A stretch of DNA of 5,760 nucleotides from Eubacteriales bacterium. GTDB taxonomy: Bacteria > Bacillota > Clostridia > Peptostreptococcales > Anaerovoracaceae. Under the pieces are notes generated by a model that saw only the letters and a program-made list of their open reading frames with translations, was not told where the DNA came from and did no database searches. How positions within the stretch are numbered: position 1 is the stretch's first letter; each line of letters starts with the position of its first letter. Of the stretch, positions 1-5,055 are shown one piece after another. The position numbers were made by a program, and so were the translations under genes. Location: positions 1-5,760 of the forward strand of contig JAQVOT010000077.1 of assembly GCA_028702415.1 (NCBI GenBank), in the 5' to 3' direction.

Positions 1-512
1 GTCATCTCCAGGACTGCCTTTGCGAGACCCTGATAACCGTCCTTGGCGATGTATTCGCTTATGTCTTCAGGGTTTATTTCGCCGCAGTTCTTTAGAACAA
101 CTCTCTTCTGCTTCTTATAGAAATTCTGTTCAGAGAGAGTCTTGAACTCACCATCAATAGTGTATTTAACCACCGGGTCACCGCCGAAAATATGCTTGTA
201 CATAATCTCACTTGCCTTTTCCGGAGTAACGTGAACATAGGTTACGCGCTTTTGTCCGGGGATAACAACCTCAACGATTGGTTCGTAGGTGCACATTCCT
301 GCACATCCGCAGGGTACTATCTGAACGTGCTCGATGTCTTCCTTTTCTGCCATTTCAGCCTTCATGGTTTGGAAAACCTCAAGAGCTCCCGCAGAAATTC
401 CGCAGGTTCCCATGCCCACCATAATTCGTATGTTATTCTCTACGTTCTGCTTTTCCAGAACGTCGTTTTTTATTGACTTTAGAGTCTCCAGTGTTGTTTT
501 TGCTTTTGCCAT
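1..512 (-). CDS. NuoF-like NADH-binding flavoprotein subunit of a hydrogenase/dehydrogenase complex (HydB/HndC type), N-terminal part
   Basis: The first 170 codons are visible; the gene continues past the left edge. The N-terminal region is a thioredoxin-like [2Fe-2S] domain: GTCGISAG around residues 36-42, then PCGCAGMC at 67-74, giving Cys37, Cys68, Cys70 and Cys74, followed by YEPIVEV. Residues about 128-170 (QKRVVLKNCGEINPEDISEY, then DGYQGL) are the typical entry into the NuoF FMN/NADH-binding domain. In this family the subunit passes electrons between NAD(P)H and FeS partners in the cytoplasm. The ATG at 512 overlaps the TAA of the upstream NuoE-like gene by one base (TAATG), with an AGGTGG site just upstream, so translation is probably coupled. 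HydB of a bifurcating hydrogenase or HndC are the likeliest identities. A formate dehydrogenase diaphorase cannot be excluded, because the catalytic subunit lies outside the window. Confidence 0.9.
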   Translation of the reverse strand, partial: MAKAKTTLETLKSIKNDVLEKQNVENNIRIMVGMGTCGISAGALEVFQTMKAEMAEKEDIEHVQIVPCGCAGMCTYEPIVEVVIPGQKRVTYVHVTPEKASEIMYKHIFGGDPVVKYTIDGEFKTLSEQNFYKKQKRVVLKNCGEINPEDISEYIAKDGYQGLAKAVLEM

Positions 513-1078
513 TATGCATCCACCTCACTTTCGAAAACATTTTCCAGTTCCTCATCAAGCTCTGATTCCAGATAATACTTGTCAAGGATTTCTGGAATCT
601 CCTTTGTATCATATAATTTGGCATAAACGTCATTATCAATCATCATTACCGGAGCCAGCGAACAGCAACCCAAGCATCTTGTTGCCTCCAGTGTAAACAT
701 CCCGTCCTCCGAAATGCCGCCCACTTCAACATCCAGGTGCTGCTGCAGTGCTTCTAAAATTGCCTGCGCACCCTTAACGTAACAGGCCGTTCCCAGACAT
801 ACCGAAATCTTGTGCTTGCCCTGCTTCTTCAGATTGAACTGGCTATAGAAAGTTGTAATTCCATACAACTCTCCAACAGATACTGTGTCCAGCTCCAGGG
901 ATATCCATTTCTGAACTTCGAGCGGAACATAACCGAAGAGCCTCTGTGCTTCCTGAAGCACCATGATATTGATTCCATTCTGGTCGCGAACAGAGTCGAT
1001 ATAAGCTTTCAGCTCCTTGAATCGGGGATCGTTTGGTTTAATGCATTCACTGCGATTAACTTTGCATTTTTCAACCAT
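512..1078 (-). CDS. NuoE-like [2Fe-2S] thioredoxin-fold subunit (HydC/HndA type)
   Basis: This 188-residue cytoplasmic iron-sulfur protein belongs to the NuoE/HydC/HndA family, the electron-transfer partner of the NuoF-like subunit encoded next. A helical N-terminal part (residues about 15-80, including QEAQRLFGYVPLEVQ and VGELYGITTFYSQF) is followed by the thioredoxin-like domain. Its [2Fe-2S] ligands fit the family pattern C-x4-C then C-x3-C: Cys94 and Cys99 in CLGTAC, Cys135 and Cys139 in CLGCC. The last 20 or so residues form a strongly acidic tail (ESELDEELEN and on), longer than in a minimal NuoE. ATG at 1078 is preceded by AGGAAGGAG, about 12 bases away, which is rather long. It is the first gene of the visible operon, and a promoter with a Rex-like operator lies upstream. 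The family call is firm; the choice between bifurcating hydrogenase, NADP-reducing hydrogenase and formate dehydrogenase is inferred. Confidence 0.93.
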   Translation of the reverse strand: MVEKCKVNRSECIKPNDPRFKELKAYIDSVRDQNGINIMVLQEAQRLFGYVPLEVQKWISLELDTVSVGELYGITTFYSQFNLKKQGKHKISVCLGTACYVKGAQAILEALQQHLDVEVGGISEDGMFTLEATRCLGCCSLAPVMMIDNDVYAKLYDTKEIPEILDKYYLESELDEELENVFESEVDA

Positions 1079-1131
1079 GCTTATGCACGTCTCCTTCCTA
1101 TAATAATATAATAATGTAATTACGATACCAC

Positions 1132-1161
1132 ATAATATATTTATATATTCTGAATTGTCAA
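1132..1161 (-). promoter_or_regulatory. Sigma-A-type promoter of the NuoE/NuoF-like operon
   Basis: Read on the minus strand, a perfect -35 hexamer TTGACA (1161-1156) is followed 16 bases later by TATATT (1139-1134), or 18 bases later by TATTAT (1137-1132). Transcription would start near 1125, leaving a leader of about 45 bases before the ATG at 1078 with its AGGAAGGAG site. The surroundings are very AT-rich, so the exact -10 is uncertain, but the consensus -35 is persuasive. Confidence 0.65.
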
Positions 1162-1172
1162 TTAATTAACGC
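1155..1172. promoter_or_regulatory. Candidate Rex (redox-sensing repressor) operator
   Basis: The 18 bases read TTGTCAA-TTAA-TTAACGC. The Rex operator known in Firmicutes is TTGTTAA-N4-TTAACAA, so 11 of the 14 defined positions match, with correct spacing. The site covers the -35 hexamer of the NuoE/NuoF-like operon, where a bound repressor would block RNA polymerase. Rex releases DNA when NADH/NAD+ rises and controls hydrogenase and fermentation genes in Clostridia, so site and target agree. Binding itself is inferred. Confidence 0.5.
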
Positions 1173-1235
1173 GGATTATTATGTATACAAAGCCATTTTT
1201 CTGCAAGTTGGCAAAGATGTTATTTTACGGGTTGA

Positions 1236-1256
1236 TGTAACCAATTACAATGTAAT
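1236..1256. repeat. Overlapping inverted repeats of TGTAA/TTACA, operator-like
   Basis: The sequence TGTAA-CCAA-TTACA (1236-1249) overlaps ATTACA-A-TGTAAT (1244-1256), so three alternating TGTAA/TTACA half-sites lie in 21 bases. A further AATGTAAT copy followed by TACGATAC lies at 1113-1128, near the start of the opposite operon. The block sits between the two divergent promoters, about 30 bases upstream of the acetyltransferase -35. It resembles an operator for a dimeric regulator, but I cannot assign one, and AT-rich sequence produces such symmetry by chance fairly often. Confidence 0.3.
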
Positions 1257-1287
1257 CGTATTATTACTATCTTGCTATGCTATTTTT

Positions 1288-1316
1288 TTGCATTCAGGGT
1301 TTTATGAGTATATAAT
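1288..1316 (+). promoter_or_regulatory. Probable promoter of the ElaA-like acetyltransferase gene
   Basis: TTGCAT (1288-1293) and a perfect TATAAT (1311-1316) are separated by 17 bases. The predicted start near 1323 lies only about 15 bases before the ATG at 1338, leaving a very short leader that just contains the AAGGAG site at 1326-1331. The -10 and spacing are good; the -35 is weak. Confidence 0.5.
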
Positions 1317-1337
1317 AAATGCGTTAAGGAGTGTGAA

Positions 1338-1829
1338 ATGATAAAATTCAAGACATTTAATCAGCTCACAAACAGTGAGCTCTACGAAATATTGAGACTG
1401 CGGCAGGAGGTGTTCGTTCTGGAGCAGACCTGTCTCTATCCTGATCTTGATAATCTGGATCAGCGTTGCCGGCATGGGATTTTGTACGCAAAAGCTAACG
1501 AGCCTTCAGCAGATCAACCAGCATCAGATCAGTCCGCCCTTGAGGGTCCTATCTGCGCCTATCTGCGAATCCTGCCTTCCGGCACTGTATTTGATACTAT
1601 CGCTATCGGCAGAGTTCTGGTCCGGGAGGAGTTTCGAAAACAGGGCCTGGCCCGGGAGCTTCTGTTGGCAACTCTGGATTACATAAAAAACAGTCTGGGC
1701 GAAAAACACATTAAATTATCTGCCCAGCAATATCTTATGGACTTCTATAAGTCTATGGGGTTTCGGGTTATCTCAGAAGGATATCTGGAAGACGGTATAC
1801 CTCACATTGACATGGAAATCTGCTTCTGA
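1338..1829 (+). CDS. ElaA-like GNAT-family N-acetyltransferase
   Basis: This 163-residue cytoplasmic protein resembles E. coli ElaA (153 residues) over its whole length. The N-terminal LRLRQEVFVLEQTCLYPDLD (residues 19-38) matches the ElaA signature. IGRVLV (90-95) followed by RKQGLA (100-105) is the GNAT acetyl-CoA pyrophosphate-binding loop, and LSAQQYLMDFYKSMGF (127-142) with YLEDGIPHIDM (149-159) gives the characteristic ElaA C-terminus. GNAT enzymes move acetyl from acetyl-CoA to an amine; the ElaA substrate is not established. ATG is chosen because AAGGAG (1326-1331) lies six bases upstream. The gene is monocistronic, divergent from the NuoE/NuoF-like operon, and ends at a bidirectional terminator. 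Residues about 52-68 form a low-complexity insertion not found in E. coli ElaA, made of two five-residue units (SADQP, ASDQS). Confidence 0.9.
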   Translation: MIKFKTFNQLTNSELYEILRLRQEVFVLEQTCLYPDLDNLDQRCRHGILYAKANEPSADQPASDQSALEGPICAYLRILPSGTVFDTIAIGRVLVREEFRKQGLARELLLATLDYIKNSLGEKHIKLSAQQYLMDFYKSMGFRVISEGYLEDGIPHIDMEICF

Positions 1830-1844
1830 TTATTCATTTAACAA

Positions 1845-1876
1845 AAAAATGCCGACCCATTAAAGTCGGCATTTTT
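1845..1876. terminator. Bidirectional intrinsic terminator
   Basis: A perfect 12-bp stem (AAAAATGCCGAC at 1845-1856 with GTCGGCATTTTT at 1865-1876) encloses an eight-base loop. The T-run on the right serves the plus-strand acetyltransferase, which stops 15 bases before the stem. The A-run on the left serves the minus-strand 68-residue gene, whose stop is 22 bases to the right. Convergent genes sharing one hairpin fit this position well. Confidence 0.9.
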
Positions 1877-1898
1877 CTCTTAATCCATTATGGACTTT

Positions 1899-2105
1899 TT
1901 ATTTCTTTTCATTTCCGAATAGTGTTTCCGCAGTATCCTGGATTTCTTTTATTTTTCCCTTAAGTTGTCCTTCGGGGTTTAAGCGTGGATTGTTTTCTGC
2001 GGCGTCTCCGGCTTCATCGACCAGCTTCTGCTCTTCATCTGTTTCAGGATTAAGAATTCTTTCGGCCTCAAGTTCGGCCTGTTCCATTCTATCTTTTACT
2101 GACAT
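1899..2105 (-). CDS. Small acidic hypothetical protein (68 aa)
   Basis: I do not recognise this family. The 68 residues are strongly charged (about 18 Asp/Glu against 10 Lys/Arg), with no Cys, Trp or Tyr and one Phe. There is no signal peptide or membrane segment. It looks like a soluble, largely helical or disordered cytoplasmic protein: an N-terminal helix-like stretch (residues 3-18), an acidic centre, then NNPRLNPEGQ and a helical C-terminus. That it is a real gene is supported by an ideal AAGGAGG site (2120-2114) eight bases before the ATG, a strong promoter at 2164-2191, and a terminator just past the stop. Such signals suggest high expression. Two more purine-rich, SD-like stretches lie in the leader. 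No function is proposed. Confidence 0.8.
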   Translation of the reverse strand: MSVKDRMEQAELEAERILNPETDEEQKLVDEAGDAAENNPRLNPEGQLKGKIKEIQDTAETLFGNEKK

Positions 2106-2163
2106 AATATCGCCCTCCTTTATAATCTTCCACCAGGTTTTTCCCTCCTAGACCTCCCCTTAT

Positions 2164-2191
2164 ATTATATCCTTATGGATATTTAAATCAA
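2164..2191 (-). promoter_or_regulatory. Promoter of the small acidic protein gene, with internal inverted repeat
   Basis: On the minus strand, TTGATT (2191-2186) and a perfect TATAAT (2169-2164) are 16 bases apart. The spacer carries a perfect inverted repeat, ATATCC-TTAT-GGATAT (2167-2182), overlapping the -10. Transcription would begin near 2157, giving a leader of about 50 bases. The repeat is well placed for a repressor, or for an activator that reshapes the spacer; no regulator is assigned. Confidence 0.6.
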
Positions 2192-2273
2192 CACATGGCT
2201 TCCATGTTTTTGTTCTTTTTATGTACTTGAGGCAAGGTCAATCCAGCTATGGCTGAAGGAAGTCTGTCCTGGT

Positions 2274-2561
2274 TTAATTGCAGATAAAGTTCAGAATAAA
2301 GCCAGCAATTCCGAGGCCGGAAACAAGCACGGCACGGAAGTCTCTCTTGCTGAAATATATCAGTTCTCCAACACCTACAAGAATCAGTGGTATTCCTATG
2401 GCCTCCAGCTTGGATAAGGTTTCCGCACCCTCCTTATTTCCGAAGGTAGAAAGCACCTGGTCGGGAAGCACGCTCCAGCTTACAGCTGCCAAAGCTAAGG
2501 CTATCACAATTATAATTACATTAACTGTTGTACATATTTTGAAATATAGTTCGTCAGTCAT
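2274..2561 (-). CDS. DUF1648-like small integral membrane protein (95 aa)
   Basis: A small hydrophobic protein with three likely membrane helices, at about residues 11-29, 53-70 and 76-94. Between the first two, WSVLPDQVLSTFGNKEGAET followed by LSKLEAIGIPLIL resembles the DUF1648 signature, in which a conserved LP is followed by a short loop and an SK before the next helix. DUF1648 occurs in Firmicute membrane proteins, sometimes with SdpI-type immunity domains, but on its own has no defined activity. ATG at 2561 follows GGAG by five bases. The gene starts 16 bases after the VanZ-like gene, so the two are almost certainly co-transcribed. No clear terminator follows the stop. The membrane nature is certain, the family assignment moderate. 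Confidence 0.75.
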   Translation of the reverse strand: MTDELYFKICTTVNVIIIVIALALAAVSWSVLPDQVLSTFGNKEGAETLSKLEAIGIPLILVGVGELIYFSKRDFRAVLVSGLGIAGFILNFICN

Positions 2562-2577
2562 TTTCTCTCCAATAATC

Positions 2578-2991
2578 TTATCTGTTCTTATGAAATAACA
2601 ATTTGCCGATCAGCAGCAGTATCCCCGCCAGCACCATTCCGCAGAAAACTCCTGCTCCGTCAATTACTAAATCCAGAAGCTGTCCGACCCGTCCGCTGAC
2701 AAAGCGCTGATGAAACTCATCCGTTCCCGCATAGAGAACTCCAACCAGAAGTGCCAGAAAAACCTTGCCCCCAAGTGCGAACACCAGCAGAAATCCCAAA
2801 AGAGCAAATTCACAGAAGTGGGCCAGCTTCCTCACCGCATAGGCGGAAAGATATATACCATGATCCCACAGCCAGTTCATTACAAAATCACTGGCCTGAC
2901 TGGAAGCCACCGAATCCTGTGAGGAATTGTAGTATATGAATGCCATCACCAGAATGGTGAGGATAATTGCGATAATCTGTCTCGGTTTCAT
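2578..2991 (-). CDS. VanZ-family membrane protein
   Basis: This 137-residue protein has the VanZ-like pattern: an N-terminal membrane helix (about residues 5-21) followed by YYNSSQDSVASSQAS, then RKLAHFCEFALLG (54-66), DEFHQRFVSGR (91-101) and DLVIDGAG (107-114), with further membrane helices around 64-90 and 112-131. The conserved His, Glu, DE-HQ and Arg residues are present. VanZ lowers teicoplanin susceptibility in the VanA cluster by an unsettled mechanism; most relatives are anonymous envelope proteins, so resistance should not be assumed. The ATG at 2991 fits the family's usual N-terminus but lacks a recognisable ribosome binding site. The gene follows the dehydratase gene by 48 bases, a gap filled mostly by a palindromic element, and precedes the DUF1648-like gene. 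Confidence 0.88.
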   Translation of the reverse strand: MKPRQIIAIILTILVMAFIYYNSSQDSVASSQASDFVMNWLWDHGIYLSAYAVRKLAHFCEFALLGFLLVFALGGKVFLALLVGVLYAGTDEFHQRFVSGRVGQLLDLVIDGAGVFCGMVLAGILLLIGKLLFHKNR

Positions 2992-2999
2992 AGTATAGA

Positions 3000-3060
3000 A
3001 ATGAGTTTTCGGACACGTCCCCAGGACTCATTCTGGTTATCAGTTGTCCCTTTGTGGGGT
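3000..3060. repeat. Palindromic repeat-like block between the dehydratase and VanZ-like genes
   Basis: AATGAGT (3000-3006) and ACTCATT (3026-3032) form a perfect 7-bp stem enclosing GGAC-AC-GTCC (3011-3020). CCAG (3021-3024) and CTGG (3036-3033) form an alternative pairing. Rightward, the stretch to 3060 holds GTCCC and GTGGGG motifs, so GTCC/GGAC-type words are dense across about 60 bases. This resembles short dispersed intergenic repeats of Firmicutes rich in GGGAC/GTCCC. It covers the stop and last codons of the dehydratase. There is no T-run that would make it a terminator. Whether it is truly repeated cannot be seen from one copy. Confidence 0.4.
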
Positions 3061-4719
3061 ATAGCTTGTTACAAGCTCTGCAACTCTATCTATTATGTCC
3101 TCCGGATTCTCCTTGGCAGCCTTATCAAGGGCCATCAGTTTTTCGAAGAAGTCATCCGGGGGTTCGCTTTGCTTGCCGATATATATGAGTTTATTATCTG
3201 TCTTGCCAAGATCTTCCTCTTCCATCAGGAGTTCCTCGTAGAGCTTCTCTCCCGGTCTAAGTCCTACGTATTCGATTTTTATGTCCACATCAGGCACAAG
3301 CCCTGCCAGTTCAATTAGGTTTCTGGCCAAAGTATCAATTTTTACCGGTTCGCCCATGTCCAGTACATAGAGCTCGCCACCCCTGGCATAGGCTCCGCAC
3401 TGGAGGACCAGGCTAACCGCTTCAGGTATGGTCATGAAAAATCTGGTTATATCCGGGTGGGTCACAGTAACCGGGCCACCGGCAGATATCTGCTTCTTGA
3501 ACAGCGGTATAACTGAACCGTTTGATCCTAGAACGTTTCCGAATCTTACTGTTACGAATTCTGTATCGCTCTGCTCATCCATTGCTTTAACCACCATCTC
3601 ACAGAGACGCTTGGATGCGCCCATGATATTGGTAGGATTAACAGCCTTGTCTGTAGATATCAGCAGGAAACGTTTAACTCCGAAATCAGAGGCTGCCTTT
3701 GCACAGTGGTAGGTTCCCTTCACGTTGTTTTTAATGGCTTCGCAGGGGGCCGTCTCCATCAGCGGTACATGTTTGTGGGCAGCTGCATGGAATACCGCAT
3801 CAGGTCTGTATTTTTCAATCACATGGCGAATCCTTTTCTCATCCCGGACTGAGCCTATTAGCGTCTCCAGCTTCAGTGATGGATACTTGCTGATCATCTC
3901 ATGCTGGATATCATATGCATTATTTTCGTAAATATCGAATATTATCAGCTTCTCCGGTTCATATCCTGCTATCTGTTCCACCAGCTCGGAGCCTATGCTT
4001 CCGCCGCCTCCGGTAACCATGACGGTCTTTCCTTTCAGCATTTCTCCCACCTGGCTATTGTCAATTCTCACCGGCTCTCTTCCCAGCAGGTCCTCCGCAC
4101 TGACTTTTCTTACCTGCCCCAAATTGACCTGTCCGTTGAACCTGTCTGAGAACCTTGGCAGAATGTCAATCTCGCATTCGGCACTTTTCAGGTTACTGAT
4201 TATCTCTTTTCTTCTTTTTCCGCTGGCGGAAGGAATAGCTATTATTATTCTGTCAATGTTGTATTTTCTCACCAGCTCCGGAACCTGGGGAATCGTTCCC
4301 CTAACAGGTATTCCTTCCAGTCTCCTGCCCTGCTTGCCAGGCGCATCGTCTGCGATGCAGATTACTATGCTCCGAAGAGGCACATGTACCCGAAGTTCCC
4401 TGATGATCATTCTGCCTGCTTCACCGCCACCAACAATACGAACCCTCTCCAAGGAGGCATCATTCTGTCTTTGGAATATCTTCATGAATCTGATTCCCCT
4501 GTAGGACATTCTTATTCCCACCAGGAGAATGAACATCAGCAGCCAGCCTATCAGATAATATGAGATCGGCATTCTTGTGGTTAACAGGATAGTTCCTATT
4601 ACCTGCAAAACGCCCAGCACAAAGCAAGCGATATAGCCTCTAATAACCTCGATGTAGCTCGCGTACTCCCAAATTGAACCATAAAGCTTAAGTGATGAAC
4701 AAACGGCCAGAACCAGCAC
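3040..4719 (-). CDS. Membrane-bound UDP-sugar 4,6-dehydratase (PglF/WbpM/CapD family), main reading frame
   Basis: The uninterrupted 559-codon frame holds the last N-terminal membrane helices (about residues 30-48 and 54-70), then a first Rossmann domain (RVRIVGGGEAG at 92-102 through about 220), then the catalytic extended-SDR domain. The latter has TGGGGSIG (236-243) for NAD(P), AAAHKHVPL (312-320), STDKAVNP (355-362), MGASK (366-370), VRFGNVLGS (391-399) and RPGEKLYEEL (488-497). Met in place of the usual SDR Tyr (MxxxK) is normal for the large WbpM/PglF-type dehydratases. These make 4-keto-6-deoxy UDP-sugars for glycans at the inner membrane face. GTG at 4719 is only the first start-like codon in this frame and has no ribosome binding site. 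The real N-terminus lies upstream in another frame, separated by a frameshift at 4736-4742; restored, the protein would be about 620-633 residues, normal for the family. Its last residues fall in a repeat-like block. Confidence 0.9.
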   Translation of the reverse strand: MLVLAVCSSLKLYGSIWEYASYIEVIRGYIACFVLGVLQVIGTILLTTRMPISYYLIGWLLMFILLVGIRMSYRGIRFMKIFQRQNDASLERVRIVGGGEAGRMIIRELRVHVPLRSIVICIADDAPGKQGRRLEGIPVRGTIPQVPELVRKYNIDRIIIAIPSASGKRRKEIISNLKSAECEIDILPRFSDRFNGQVNLGQVRKVSAEDLLGREPVRIDNSQVGEMLKGKTVMVTGGGGSIGSELVEQIAGYEPEKLIIFDIYENNAYDIQHEMISKYPSLKLETLIGSVRDEKRIRHVIEKYRPDAVFHAAAHKHVPLMETAPCEAIKNNVKGTYHCAKAASDFGVKRFLLISTDKAVNPTNIMGASKRLCEMVVKAMDEQSDTEFVTVRFGNVLGSNGSVIPLFKKQISAGGPVTVTHPDITRFFMTIPEAVSLVLQCGAYARGGELYVLDMGEPVKIDTLARNLIELAGLVPDVDIKIEYVGLRPGEKLYEELLMEEEDLGKTDNKLIYIGKQSEPPDDFFEKLMALDKAAKENPEDIIDRVAELVTSYTPQRDN

Positions 4720-4735
4720 TGCGAAAATCGGCGTG

Positions 4736-4901
4736 AAAAAAACCAGCCCCTAAGCAGTTCTTCCGGAATCATGCTTAAATGAAGATCGAACCTGAGCCAA
4801 AGGGCTAGCCCATAGGCCAGGTTTGCTGCAAAGATGTCGTGACATATGAGCAGGAATGTTAGTATCACCGCTCTTTTTTCAAAGACTCTATTATCACACA
4901 T
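4736..4901 (-). pseudogene. N-terminal membrane segment of the same dehydratase, out of frame by one base
   Basis: This stretch encodes MCDNRVFEKRAVILTFLLIC, then HDIFAANLAYGLALWLRFDL and on to EELLRGW, the usual N-terminus of PglF/CapD-type dehydratases: a first membrane helix, then a Leu-Arg-Phe-Asp turn. It meets the seven-T run (plus-strand A-run 4736-4742) and in this frame goes into an unrelated sequence ending at 4599. Adding one T joins it as W-FFF-TPIFA to the VLVLAV of the main frame. ATG at 4901 is preferred because a TATAAT at 4956-4951 predicts transcription from about 4945. That leaves no room for a binding site before the in-frame GTG at 4940, while a weak AGGA lies upstream of 4901. 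ATG at 4913 is another option. Translation as written would give a short truncated peptide. Confidence 0.75.
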
Positions 4902-4950
4902 ATTTTCTATCATCCTGTCTTTATGAAAACATTTTAACACATAGTTCTCA

Positions 4951-4956
4951 ATTATA
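4951..4956 (-). promoter_or_regulatory. Candidate -10 box for the dehydratase/VanZ cluster
   Basis: A perfect TATAAT reads on the minus strand at 4956-4951. No good -35 is visible: TTGATT lies only 12 bases upstream, which is too close, and the hexamers at 16-18 bases do not match. The box is the best candidate in the 115-base spacer that follows the terminator of the preceding gene, so a promoter is expected here. It may need an activator. Confidence 0.4.
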
Positions 4957-5023
4957 CTACCCAGGTAAAATCAAGCACCTTACAAATATTAACAATTTTG
5001 ATCACACAAATTTCCTGCATTAA

Positions 5024-5047
5024 AAAAGGAAGCTTGAGCTTCCTTTT
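5024..5047. terminator. Intrinsic terminator after the GlmL/MutL-like gene
   Basis: AAAAGGAAGC (5024-5033) pairs perfectly with GCTTCCTTTT (5038-5047) around a TTGA loop. On the minus strand the hairpin begins nine bases after the stop of the GlmL/MutL-like gene and ends in a run of six T, a standard terminator for that gene. The symmetric A/T flanks could also stop plus-strand transcription, but no plus-strand gene needs it. Confidence 0.88.
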
Positions 5048-5055
5048 ATTTCCAT

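Noticed and set aside
2193..2220. Plus-strand hairpin ACATGG-CTT-CCATGT followed by a T-rich tail, like a terminator
   Set aside because: No plus-strand gene lies upstream, the stem is only six pairs, and on the minus strand, where genes run on both sides, it has no T-run. More likely part of the upstream region of the small acidic gene.
2578..2991. Glycopeptide resistance gene vanZ
   Set aside because: Family resemblance only; no van ligase, reductase or two-component genes are present, and most VanZ-like proteins are not resistance determinants.
2986..2997. TATACT directly before the VanZ-like ATG as a -10 of a leaderless transcript
   Set aside because: No -35 lies at a suitable distance, the box abuts the start codon, and the gene is easily explained as downstream in an operon.
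4599..4735. Continuation of the dehydratase N-terminal frame beyond the T-run
   Set aside because: The encoded residues match nothing expected, while the overlapping frame carries the proper membrane-helix sequence; it is out-of-frame read-through.
4978..4995. Possible second Rex site upstream of the dehydratase, from TTAACAA at 4989-4995
   Set aside because: Only one half-site is present; the partner position reads CCTTACA and matches the consensus at just two bases.
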